Below are positions 44,730 through 52,208 of a stretch of 64,000 nt of DNA, one piece after another (position 1 is the first letter of the stretch; the number at the start of each line of letters is the position of its first letter). The notes under the pieces were generated by a model. The model was not told the DNA's origin and searched no databases. It worked only from the letters and a program-made list of their open reading frames with translations. Where the stretch lies: the NCBI GenBank assembly GCA_038114465.1, contig JAYNQW010000001.1, forward strand, positions 186,001-250,000, read 5' to 3'. The translations under genes and the position numbers were made by a program. The DNA is from CALINB01 sp938045325 (GTDB lineage Bacteria > Pseudomonadota > Alphaproteobacteria > Rhodospirillales > CALINB01).

Positions 44730-45254
44730 ATGGCCGAGCAAGATTCAAATGCAACCCCGTCGGATGAAACCGTAACCACAGAAAGCGAGGCAACCGTCGA
44801 GGGACCCTCCTTAATGGTTTCGGCACAATATATTAAGGACTTGTCCGTCGAGGTGCCCGGCGCGCCGACCATTTACGCTCTCATGCAAAAAAATCAGCCG
44901 GACGTTTCGGTTCACATCGACGTAAACGTCCAGCCGCTGCAGGATAAAACGTACGAAGTTGTCCTCATCGTCAAAGCTGATTGCAAACTCGATAATCAGG
45001 TCGCCTTTCTCGTCGAATTGTCCTATGGCGGTGTCTTTACGTTGAGAGCCAATAACGATCAGATTGAACCGATGCTGTTGATTGAATGCCCACGTTTATT
45101 ATTCCCGTTTGCCCGCAACATCGTTGCCGACGCAACCCGGGATGCTGGCTTCCCTCCTGTCTTATTAAGCCCGGTCGATTTTATGGCGCTGTACAATCAA
45201 CAAAAACAAAATCAGCAAAAAGGCGGCGGCGAACAGCCGGCGGCGGCAAATTAG
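44730..45254 (+). CDS. secB: Protein-export chaperone SecB
   Basis: A 174-residue tetrameric chaperone that holds preproteins unfolded for SecA. An acidic Thr/Ser/Glu-rich N-terminus precedes the conserved core (QYIKDLSVEVPGAPT, FLVELSYGGVFTL, ECPRLLFPFARNIVADATRDAGFPPVLLSPVDF). The ATG at 44730 has AGGAG 5 bases upstream and is preferred over a start 21 codons earlier. It converges with dnaQ; a 32-base gap remains. Confidence 0.97.
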   Translation: MAEQDSNATPSDETVTTESEATVEGPSLMVSAQYIKDLSVEVPGAPTIYALMQKNQPDVSVHIDVNVQPLQDKTYEVVLIVKADCKLDNQVAFLVELSYGGVFTLRANNDQIEPMLLIECPRLLFPFARNIVADATRDAGFPPVLLSPVDFMALYNQQKQNQQKGGGEQPAAAN

Positions 45255-45286
45255 TCCATTGAATTAACCAATTGAACGGGGGGCGT

Positions 45287-45958
45287 TTACGAGGCCTGCC
45301 AAATCGGTTCGTTTAATTTCTCGAGAAAGGCTGCGTGTGCTTTTTCTTCCGCCGGGGTCGGCGCATGAGGCCGGGCCGGCTGCACGGGCCGGTCTTTGAT
45401 TTCCGCAGTAAGTTGTTGTGTTTCTTTCGCCAGCTCTAGGTCTGGTTGCCGGCCGCCGATCAGCTCCAAATACACTTGCGCCAACAAGCGGGCATCTTTC
45501 AGCGCGCCGTGCAAGGACCGGTCTGATAGGTCGATTTGAAAGCGCCGGCACAGTGCATCAAGATTAGCCTGAGCGCCGGGGAATTTTTGCCGCGCCATTG
45601 AAACGGTATCAATCGCACGGTCGCTTGGAATCGGCGAATGGCCTAAGCGTCTAAATTCCGCGTTAATAAAACCGATGTCGAAACTCGCGTTGTGAATCAC
45701 GAGCGGTGAATCGGCGATAAACGCGATAAAGTCATCCGCAATTGCCGCAAACACAGGATGCTTTGCGAGAAACTCCGATGAAAGCCCATGCACATTAAAG
45801 GCTTCTTCGGGCATGTCCCGTTCGGGATTGATGTAACACTGAAATGTGTTGTTCGTCGGAATATGATTGATCAGCTCAATGCAGCCGATTTCCACGATCC
45901 TGTCATCGCCGGCGGAGTCGAATCCCGTTGTTTCGGTATCGAGGACTATTTCACGCAT
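45287..45958 (-). CDS. dnaQ: DNA polymerase III epsilon subunit
   Basis: A 223-residue proofreading 3'-5' exonuclease subunit. Exo I is DTETTGFD (Asp7, Glu9), Exo II the HNASFDIGFI region, and Exo III HGALKDARLLAQVY. A C-terminal linker (about 170-223) follows, as in other DnaQ. It ends the ppsR-maf-aroE-coaE-dnaQ run and begins 19 bases after the coaE stop. Confidence 0.97.
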   Translation of the reverse strand: MREIVLDTETTGFDSAGDDRIVEIGCIELINHIPTNNTFQCYINPERDMPEEAFNVHGLSSEFLAKHPVFAAIADDFIAFIADSPLVIHNASFDIGFINAEFRRLGHSPIPSDRAIDTVSMARQKFPGAQANLDALCRRFQIDLSDRSLHGALKDARLLAQVYLELIGGRQPDLELAKETQQLTAEIKDRPVQPARPHAPTPAEEKAHAAFLEKLNEPIWQAS

Positions 45959-45977
45959 ATCGAATCTTCATTTCGGT

Positions 45978-46616
45978 TTATGAATATTTCCAGAGCGCCT
46001 GCTGGGCCGGCCGCCATCGATTGGCGGGGATCGACTTCGCCACTCTGACAATATTGCGCACGACACGCAAGCTGAATGCCTTTCCTTGTCCGGTCGGCAC
46101 GAGAAAATCGGCGTATTGACACTTTTCGTCATCCGGCATCTGGCGCGCGAGGATCGCGGTAAATCGTTCGGCCGTCATACCGGCCCGTTGCATGACCCGC
46201 TGGCGCTGGATAAACGCCGGGGCCGTCACGACCGCAACCGCATCGCAGCGTTGCTCGCCATGGGTTTCAAACAACAACGGAATATCCAATACGACCAGGG
46301 GACGGCGATGACGCGCCCAATGAGCCAAAAACTTGAGCTCATGTTTACGGACCAGAGGATGCAGAATCGATTCGAGCCGGGCCAAGGCGTCCTGATCGTC
46401 AAATACCAGCCGGCCCAAAATGCCGCGATCGATGGCGCCGTTTTTCAACGCATCGGGAAAAGCGTCCCCCACCTTATCTACCGCCTCACCGTGTTGCGCC
46501 ATCATGGCGTGCACGCAGGCATCGGCATCGTGGACCGGCACACCGAGTGTCCGAAACAATTTCGCCGTCGTCGACTTGCCCATGCCGATCGAGCCGGTTA
46601 ATCCAAGGATCACCAT
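45978..46616 (-). CDS. coaE: Dephospho-CoA kinase
   Basis: A 212-residue enzyme completing CoA synthesis by phosphorylating dephospho-CoA. The P-loop GSIGMGKS is at residues 8-15, and the ADP/substrate segments DADACVHAMMAQHG and VVLDIPLLFETHGE are present. It starts 4 bases after the aroE stop. Confidence 0.96.
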   Translation of the reverse strand: MVILGLTGSIGMGKSTTAKLFRTLGVPVHDADACVHAMMAQHGEAVDKVGDAFPDALKNGAIDRGILGRLVFDDQDALARLESILHPLVRKHELKFLAHWARHRRPLVVLDIPLLFETHGEQRCDAVAVVTAPAFIQRQRVMQRAGMTAERFTAILARQMPDDEKCQYADFLVPTGQGKAFSLRVVRNIVRVAKSIPANRWRPAQQALWKYS

Positions 46617-46620
46617 GCGC

Positions 46621-47466
46621 CTACCCCTTCACGCCGGCCAAGACATGATCGCGCAAAGCCTGGCTCACATCCGGCTGCACGCCGAACCATTGGGCGAAGC
46701 CCGGCCGGGCCTGATGCAGCAACATGCCGATTCCATCGACGGTTGTCAGGCCGCGCGCCCGGGCTGTTTTAATTAAATCCGTCTCCAGCGGCGCATAGAC
46801 GATATCGTTGATAACGGCGTTATCCGGTAAGCCCGTTATATCGATTTCGAGCGGCGGTTGGTTGTTCATGCCCAATGTTGTCGTGTTTACTAGCAACTGT
46901 GCGTCATTAAGGGTGGCATCGCGTTTCTCCCAAGGCACGACCGTCACGGGGCCCGCGATTTGATCTGCTAATGTTTCGGCCCGCGACATCGTGCGATTGG
47001 TTAGCCGGATGTCCGGCACGCCGGCATCGATTAATGCCGTAACGACCGCCCGGGCCGCGCCCCCTGCTCCTAAAATGACGGCCGGACCATTCGTGAAGTC
47101 GAAGCCCGGGGCGCCGTCTTTTAAATTTTCGATAAAACCGAATCCATCCGTATTACTGCCGTGCAATGACCCGTCATCACGAACAACAACCGTATTAACC
47201 GCACCGATACGAAGGGCATTGTCGTCAGCCTCATCGACATTAGCCAACGCGGCCTCTTTGTGCGGTACGGTCACATTCACGCCGGCATATCCGGCATCGG
47301 CAAGGCCGCGAAATTGATCGCGGAAGTCTTCAGGCTTCACCGCAATCGGTTCATAAATTCCATTGATTGAATATGCCTGCAGCCAAAACCCATGTAGGCG
47401 CGGAGAAAGGGAGTGGCCAACCGGCCAGCCTATCACACCTGCTTTGATTGTTTCGTTTTTTGTCAC
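46621..47466 (-). CDS. aroE: Shikimate dehydrogenase (NADP+)
   Basis: A 281-residue enzyme reducing 3-dehydroshikimate. Shikimate-binding SLSPRLH (19-25), catalytic Lys70 in VPHK, and Asn91 and Asp107 (NTDG) are in place; the dinucleotide motif GAGGAARA follows. The start is GTG at 47466 with GGAG 9 bases upstream. It lies 19 bases after the maf stop. Confidence 0.97.
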   Translation of the reverse strand: MTKNETIKAGVIGWPVGHSLSPRLHGFWLQAYSINGIYEPIAVKPEDFRDQFRGLADAGYAGVNVTVPHKEAALANVDEADDNALRIGAVNTVVVRDDGSLHGSNTDGFGFIENLKDGAPGFDFTNGPAVILGAGGAARAVVTALIDAGVPDIRLTNRTMSRAETLADQIAGPVTVVPWEKRDATLNDAQLLVNTTTLGMNNQPPLEIDITGLPDNAVINDIVYAPLETDLIKTARARGLTTVDGIGMLLHQARPGFAQWFGVQPDVSQALRDHVLAGVKG

Positions 47467-47485
47467 GTCCAGCGACTCCGCCGCG

Positions 47486-48106
47486 TTATATATTAATGAC
47501 TCTAGCCCTACGTAAAAATGCCAACAAGGGCAGCAACGGCAGGCCTAAAATTGAATAATAATTTCCATCTATGTTTTCAAATAACTGAGGGCCCAGGCTT
47601 TCCAATCGGTATACGCCGACTGATTCAAGCACCTCGGGACCGGATTGGCGCAAATAATTTTCTAAAAATTCATCGCTGAAAGAGAGCATGGTCAGCCTTG
47701 TGCTTTCAACATGCCGCCAAAGGATATTTTCATCTTGGGCCACACAAATCGCGCTGATGAGCTCATGGGTTTGGCCACGTAACAATTTTAAGTGCGCGCG
47801 GGCCTCAGCAAAATCCTTTGGCTTGTCAAACCAAAGGCCATTACATACCAGCATTTGATCCGCACCGATAATGAAAGCCTTCGGGTGGTGCGGCGACACG
47901 GCAAGAGCCTTCGCCTCGGCAAGGGCTTGGGCTGCGGCCTGAGCTGTTTTTTGGCGGTCTTGAAATTGCCGCTTGATAATCGATTCATCGATATCGGACG
48001 GTTCACGAATAAAGTGTAGACCGGCCCGTTCGAGAACCAAGGCGCGGGCGCTGCTGGCGGAAGCGAGAACGAGTGCCGTTTTGGAATCACAAGCCGGCTG
48101 AATCAG
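47486..48106 (-). CDS. maf: Maf family nucleoside triphosphate pyrophosphatase, CTG start
   Basis: A 206-residue protein of the Maf/YhdE group, which hydrolyses non-canonical or canonical pyrimidine NTPs. The family motif ASASSAR lies at residues 15-21, and the metal/nucleotide site at IGADQMLV. The obvious TTG at 48040 would remove that motif, so the real N-terminus must be upstream. No ATG, GTG or TTG is in frame there. A CTG at 48106 overlaps the ppsR stop (CTGA) and has AAGGAG 5 bases before it, so CTG (or possibly the following ATT) is the likely start. Confidence 0.85.
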   Translation of the reverse strand: MIQPACDSKTALVLASASSARALVLERAGLHFIREPSDIDESIIKRQFQDRQKTAQAAAQALAEAKALAVSPHHPKAFIIGADQMLVCNGLWFDKPKDFAEARAHLKLLRGQTHELISAICVAQDENILWRHVESTRLTMLSFSDEFLENYLRQSGPEVLESVGVYRLESLGPQLFENIDGNYYSILGLPLLPLLAFLRRARVINI

Positions 48107-48921
48107 GGGCTCTCCTTGTTGCGTTTTGAATAGATTGTCATGATATGCGCCGCCGTTTCCTCAATCGACCGGCGGGTGACGTCAATCACCGGCCAATTGT
48201 TGCTCGTGAACAATCGATGGGCGTCATTGACCTCTTTTGAAACCGTTTTGATATCGACATAATCTGTTTCTTCGTCCTGATTGAGCATGCGTAGCCGGTT
48301 ACGGCGAATTTGAACCAGGCTTTTTGCGTCTTTCGTTAAGCCAACAACCAGAGGTTTCGTAAGGCTTTCGACATCTACGGGCAAAGGGCAACCCGGCACA
48401 ATGGGTATATTGGCGGCCCGAATGCCCCGGTTTGCCAAATAAATACAGGTTGGGGTTTTCGAGGTTCTTGAAACACCCAAAATGACAACGTCGGCCTCGT
48501 TTAAATCAGAAGCCATTTGGCCGTCATCATGACTGAGGACGTACTGCATGGCATCGATCCGGTTGAAATATTCTGCATCCAGTTCGTGTTGCTTACCGGG
48601 CCGGCCTTTTACTTCAGAACCGAGATATCTTCCCATAGCGCTGATAATCGGATCTAAAATCGAGATACAGGGTATTTGTAATTGGCGGCACCCTTCCTCA
48701 AGTTTGAGCCGCAGTTCCGCATTAATGAGGGTATAAAGCACAAATCCCTGGTCTTCCGTTATGGATTCCAATATTTCACTGATTTGATCGACTTGGCGGA
48801 CCAATGTCCAATTATGGTTTTCGGCGGCAACATCTTCAAATTGTGCCAGACAGGCACGCGCAACCATTGAAACGGTTTCACCGGTCGAATCCGAGATAAG
48901 ATGAAGATGTATATTTTTCAT
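48103..48921 (-). CDS. ppsR: Pyruvate, water dikinase regulatory protein (PSRP)
   Basis: A 272-residue bifunctional kinase/pyrophosphorylase family protein that reversibly phosphorylates PEP synthase (or PPDK) to set its activity. The P-loop-like GVSRTSKTP near residue 153 and the start motif HLISDSTGET are diagnostic. It begins the minus-strand run that reads away from the proposed oriC; in Rickettsia the equivalent gene (RP001) borders the origin. Its stop is shared with the maf start. Confidence 0.95.
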   Translation of the reverse strand: MKNIHLHLISDSTGETVSMVARACLAQFEDVAAENHNWTLVRQVDQISEILESITEDQGFVLYTLINAELRLKLEEGCRQLQIPCISILDPIISAMGRYLGSEVKGRPGKQHELDAEYFNRIDAMQYVLSHDDGQMASDLNEADVVILGVSRTSKTPTCIYLANRGIRAANIPIVPGCPLPVDVESLTKPLVVGLTKDAKSLVQIRRNRLRMLNQDEETDYVDIKTVSKEVNDAHRLFTSNNWPVIDVTRRSIEETAAHIMTIYSKRNKESP

Positions 48922-48991
48922 AAGCGTTGAATTTAGGCGTAATTATTAATGTTTGGTGATTTGTATAACTGAGAAAATCGGTATCGATATA

Positions 48992-49000
48992 TGTGGACAA
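48992..49000 (-). promoter_or_regulatory. DnaA-box-like 9-mer
   Basis: Read on the minus strand the sequence is TTGTCCACA, one mismatch from the DnaA consensus TTATCCACA. It lies in the left half of the probable oriC. Confidence 0.5.
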
Positions 49001-49255
49001 CTGGGCCAAAAATGAATTGGTCTTTATATCATGCAAGTTGCACGATTCGTATACACAGCTGAAAATTTAAAAACGAAAATCATACAACCGCCTTAAAATT
49101 GTTTATAACAATCGAAATAATTTATTCATTCATGTTTTACCCATAATTCACAGGTTCTTCTTAAACGCAGGAAACCAAGTACCGATGGTTTTCTTACAGT
49201 AATTTATACCGGAAACAGCCGTATAAAATTTCCTTTTAAATTTTCATATTGAAAT

Positions 49256-49276
49256 TGGGGATAAGATATAATCCCC
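49256..49276 (-). promoter_or_regulatory. DnaA-box-like site within an inverted repeat over a hemE -10 box
   Basis: TTATCCCCA on the minus strand (49264-49256) is one mismatch from the DnaA box. It forms the left part of a perfect 6-base inverted repeat GGGGAT...ATCCCC (49257-49276, 8-base centre). The centre and right arm hold TATAAT (49267-49272), a perfect -10 toward hemE without a clear -35. DnaA binding there could block hemE transcription. Confidence 0.45.
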
Positions 49277-49338
49277 GAGATTCAGCGGACAACAACTACT
49301 TCAACCTTTCTATATATAATATTAGATAGTGTAGGTGA

Positions 49339-50421
49339 GTGAGTAATAACTTGAATAAATCGCCTTTGTCTTCTCACCAAGATAAAAAACTGTTTCTTCG
49401 GGCACTTCATCAGGAAAGGCTCGATCGTCCGCCGTTTTGGTTTATGCGCCAAGCGGGCCGCTATTTACCGGAATACCGGAAATTGCGCGAAGATACGCCG
49501 AATTTTTTATCGTTTTGTTATTCACCGGCTTTAACTGTAGAAGCGGCCTTACAGCCTCTGCGCCGGTTTCAACCCGACGCGGCTATTCTTTTTAGCGATA
49601 TTCTGGTTATTCCTGACGGGTTGGGGCAGTCCGTTCGGTTTGAAGGCGGTGTGGGACCTGTTTTAGAACCGATCCGGTCTGAAACAGACTTAAAACAACT
49701 CCAAGTGAGTAAGGTTTTAGATCATTTAGAACCGGTGTTTGAATCGGTTCGGCAATTATCGGCTGCATTACCGCACAACGTTGCCTTAATAGGTTTTGCC
49801 GGATCACCTTGGACCGTTGCCTATTACATGGTTGAGGGCCGGTCGGGGCAAGACGGTTCAACGATTAAAAAATGGGCGATTGAGGAACCGGATGGATTTC
49901 AAAAACTAATCGATATTTTGGTTCCGGTGACGACGGATTACCTTATTGAACAAATTAAGAATGGTGCTGAAACCATACAACTCTTTGATTCTTGGTCGGG
50001 TTTACTTGAAGCCGAACATTTTGACCGGTGGATTATTCAACCGACCCGGGAAATTGTAGCAGGCATCAAACAACACAATCCGGATGTGCCGGTTATTGGA
50101 TTTCCCCGTGGTGCGGGTGATCAAACCATCAAGTATGCTGAGAACACCGGTGTTGATGGTATCGGTATTGATAGTGATATTTCGCCGGCTTGGGCGCGTG
50201 ATAATCTACAGGGTTTAAAAACCGTTCAAGGTAATCTGGATAATCAGATCCTTCGTGAAGGTGGAAAAAAATTAGAAGATGAGACCATCAACATTTTGCA
50301 AACCCTGTCGGGCGGGCCGTTTATTTTTAATCTCGGCCATGGCATTTTACCTGAAACACCACCGGATAATGTTATCCGGGTTGCCGAAATCGTGCGCGGA
50401 CATCATCATGCATCGACTTAA
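49339..50421 (+). CDS. hemE: Uroporphyrinogen decarboxylase
   Basis: A 360-residue cytoplasmic enzyme that converts uroporphyrinogen III to coproporphyrinogen III. The signature MRQAGRYLPEY is at residues 36-46 and FAGSPWTVAYYMVEG follows near residue 155. The start is GTG at 49339 with AGGTGAG nearby; TTG at 49351 is an alternative. The gene is visibly poorer in GC than its neighbours. It starts the outward-reading haem cluster next to oriC. Confidence 0.96.
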   Translation: MSNNLNKSPLSSHQDKKLFLRALHQERLDRPPFWFMRQAGRYLPEYRKLREDTPNFLSFCYSPALTVEAALQPLRRFQPDAAILFSDILVIPDGLGQSVRFEGGVGPVLEPIRSETDLKQLQVSKVLDHLEPVFESVRQLSAALPHNVALIGFAGSPWTVAYYMVEGRSGQDGSTIKKWAIEEPDGFQKLIDILVPVTTDYLIEQIKNGAETIQLFDSWSGLLEAEHFDRWIIQPTREIVAGIKQHNPDVPVIGFPRGAGDQTIKYAENTGVDGIGIDSDISPAWARDNLQGLKTVQGNLDNQILREGGKKLEDETINILQTLSGGPFIFNLGHGILPETPPDNVIRVAEIVRGHHHAST

Positions 50422-50438
50422 AACCGGACGGCCGTTGT

Positions 50439-51485
50439 ATGCCTAAAATTGCCATAGTTTTATTTAATCTGGGCGGACCCGATGGACCCGATGCGGTCCA
50501 GCCATTTTTATTTAATCTTTTTAACGACCCAGCCATAATCGATTCCCCTAAACCAATCCGTTGGCTATTGGCAAAATTTATCTCTAAAAAACGTGCGCCG
50601 ATTGCAAAGAAGATTTACGAGCATATCGGCGGTAAATCGCCGCTGTTGGAGCTTACCCATGAGCAAGGGCAGGCATTGCAAAAACGCCTTACGGCGACAG
50701 ATGGTCAGAATCAATACCGTGTCTTTACCGCGATGCGCTATTGGCATCCGATGAGTGATGAGACCGCGCGGGATGTCAAAAAATTCGAGCCTGACGAAAT
50801 TGTACTGCTGCCTCTGTACCCTCAATATTCAACAACCACGACCGGATCATCTTTATGGGATTGGCAGCAAGCGTCCGCAAAAACGGGATTGTTCGCACCA
50901 ACGTTCGCGCCCTGCTGTTATGCGGCTCAACAGGGATTATTGGAGGCACACGCGGACCTTATCCGCCAAACGCTGTCGAAGATCGACCGGGAAAAGCCTT
51001 TTCGCGTTTTATTTTCCGCCCACGGGCTGCCGAAGAAGGTTATTGCTGGCGGTGATCCGTATCAGTGGCAAGTGGAACAAACTGCGGCCGGCGTTATGAA
51101 CCAGTTGGGCGATGCCGTTGCTGACTGGGCCGTGTGCTATCAAAGCCGGGTCGGCCCGCTTGAATGGATTGGACCCTCGACGGAACAGGAACTCGAGCGC
51201 GCAGCAGACGATTCAACGGCCGTTGTCGTTGTGCCGATCGCCTTTGTGTCGGAACATTCAGAAACGCTGGTCGAGCTTGATATCGAATACAAGTCGGCGG
51301 CCGAAAAGCTCGGCGTGCCGGCGTATTATCGTGTCCCGGCGCTGGGGACCCATCCGGCTTTCATAGCCGGCCTTGCCGATATCGTGACGCAGGCCAGAAA
51401 CGGCAACGCCGCCCTTGAGCCCGCAGTTGACGGGTCGTCTTGTCAGCAACAGTTTTCCTGTTGTCCGCGCGGCCGGCCGTTGTAA
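50439..51485 (+). CDS. hemH: Ferrochelatase
   Basis: A 348-residue enzyme inserting Fe2+ into protoporphyrin IX. The catalytic His195 lies in LFSAHGLP, with a conserved SEHSETLVELDIEY acidic site near residue 271-284. A C-terminal extension ends in CQQQFSCC (Cys335, 341, 342), which recalls the [2Fe-2S]-binding tail reported for some alphaproteobacterial ferrochelatases. It follows hemE by 17 bases. Confidence 0.95.
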   Translation: MPKIAIVLFNLGGPDGPDAVQPFLFNLFNDPAIIDSPKPIRWLLAKFISKKRAPIAKKIYEHIGGKSPLLELTHEQGQALQKRLTATDGQNQYRVFTAMRYWHPMSDETARDVKKFEPDEIVLLPLYPQYSTTTTGSSLWDWQQASAKTGLFAPTFAPCCYAAQQGLLEAHADLIRQTLSKIDREKPFRVLFSAHGLPKKVIAGGDPYQWQVEQTAAGVMNQLGDAVADWAVCYQSRVGPLEWIGPSTEQELERAADDSTAVVVVPIAFVSEHSETLVELDIEYKSAAEKLGVPAYYRVPALGTHPAFIAGLADIVTQARNGNAALEPAVDGSSCQQQFSCCPRGRPL

Positions 51486-51500
51486 CCGGGGAGACCTTCC

Positions 51501-51944
51501 ATGTTTGAAGTTTCAGCCACCGTGTATTTGTGGATCAAGGCACTGCATTTCATCAGCGTGATCGCCTGGATGGCCGGATTGCTCTATCTGCCGCGCTTGT
51601 TTGTTTATCATGCCGATTGCGCTCCCAACACGGAGCAATCTGAAACGTTCAAGATTATGGAGCGCCGCTTACTACGCGCCATCATGACCCCGGCGATGAT
51701 CGCGTCGTTTTTGTTCGGCGGCTTGTTGTTGGCAATCCTCAATGATTGGTCTGCTGGTTGGCTGTATGTGAAATTAGTCAGCGTCTTTGTTCTCGCCGGC
51801 CTGCATGGATCGATGTCGAAATGGCAGCGGGAATTCGCCGAAGACCGCAACCGGCGTCCGGCAAAATTTTATCGGATCATGAACGAGGCGCCGACGGTCT
51901 TGATGATCGTGATCGTTATTATGGCCGTCGTGAAGCCGTTTTAA
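51501..51944 (+). CDS. hemJ: Protoporphyrinogen IX oxidase HemJ
   Basis: A 147-residue integral membrane protein of the UPF0093/CopD-like family, now known as HemJ, the penultimate haem-synthesis oxidase in most Gram-negatives. It has about four transmembrane segments and the conserved His16 in IKALHFISVIAWMAG. GGGGAG precedes the ATG. It closes a compact hemE-hemH-hemJ set. Confidence 0.93.
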   Translation: MFEVSATVYLWIKALHFISVIAWMAGLLYLPRLFVYHADCAPNTEQSETFKIMERRLLRAIMTPAMIASFLFGGLLLAILNDWSAGWLYVKLVSVFVLAGLHGSMSKWQREFAEDRNRRPAKFYRIMNEAPTVLMIVIVIMAVVKPF

Positions 51945-52152
51945 TGTACTGTCATAAAACAGGTGTTCCGGACCGCCTTAAATTCTTTATTTGACTTGCG
52001 CTTCCCTTTGGTTAATCCTATCTGTCCCTTCGGATCATATACGGATTACCGTCGCATCCACCCTTCATGAAAGCTCACTATCTGCCCCGCGGGCCCGTCT
52101 GAGTTTTTAATTATTTTCAATAAAATCAGTGAGTTAATTTTCAACTCCGCGA

Positions 52153-52208
52153 GCCGTCCCACCAGTTTACCCATTCCGCCGACCCATCCAACCTAGATTG
52201 TCACGCCC
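52153..52208 (+). promoter_or_regulatory. C-rich, G-poor leader of rho (possible rut region)
   Basis: The 56 bases before the rho ATG have 26 C and 8 G by count, with little secondary structure. Rho-dependent termination sites are C-rich and G-poor, and rho in E. coli is autoregulated in its leader, so this may be a rut-like site. The rest of the 264-base gap from 51945 has a TTGACT at 51992-51997 but no convincing -10, so no promoter is called. Confidence 0.4.

Larger units (their letters stand above)
48922..49338. other. Probable chromosomal replication origin (oriC)
   Basis: A 417-base gene-free, strongly AT-rich region between ppsR (minus) and hemE (plus). It contains DnaA-box-like 9-mers one base from TTATCCACA at 48992-49000 and 49256-49264, and weaker two-mismatch ones at 49049-49057 and 49144-49152. 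Runs of A/T (for example 49058-49140) could unwind. Genes on both sides point outward. In Caulobacter and Rickettsia oriC lies at exactly this hemE junction, which is the main argument. No full CtrA site was found. Confidence 0.7.

Noticed and set aside
48922..49338. CtrA sites (TTAA-N7-TTAA) in the proposed origin
   Set aside because: Only half-sites were seen, which are expected by chance in AT-rich DNA.
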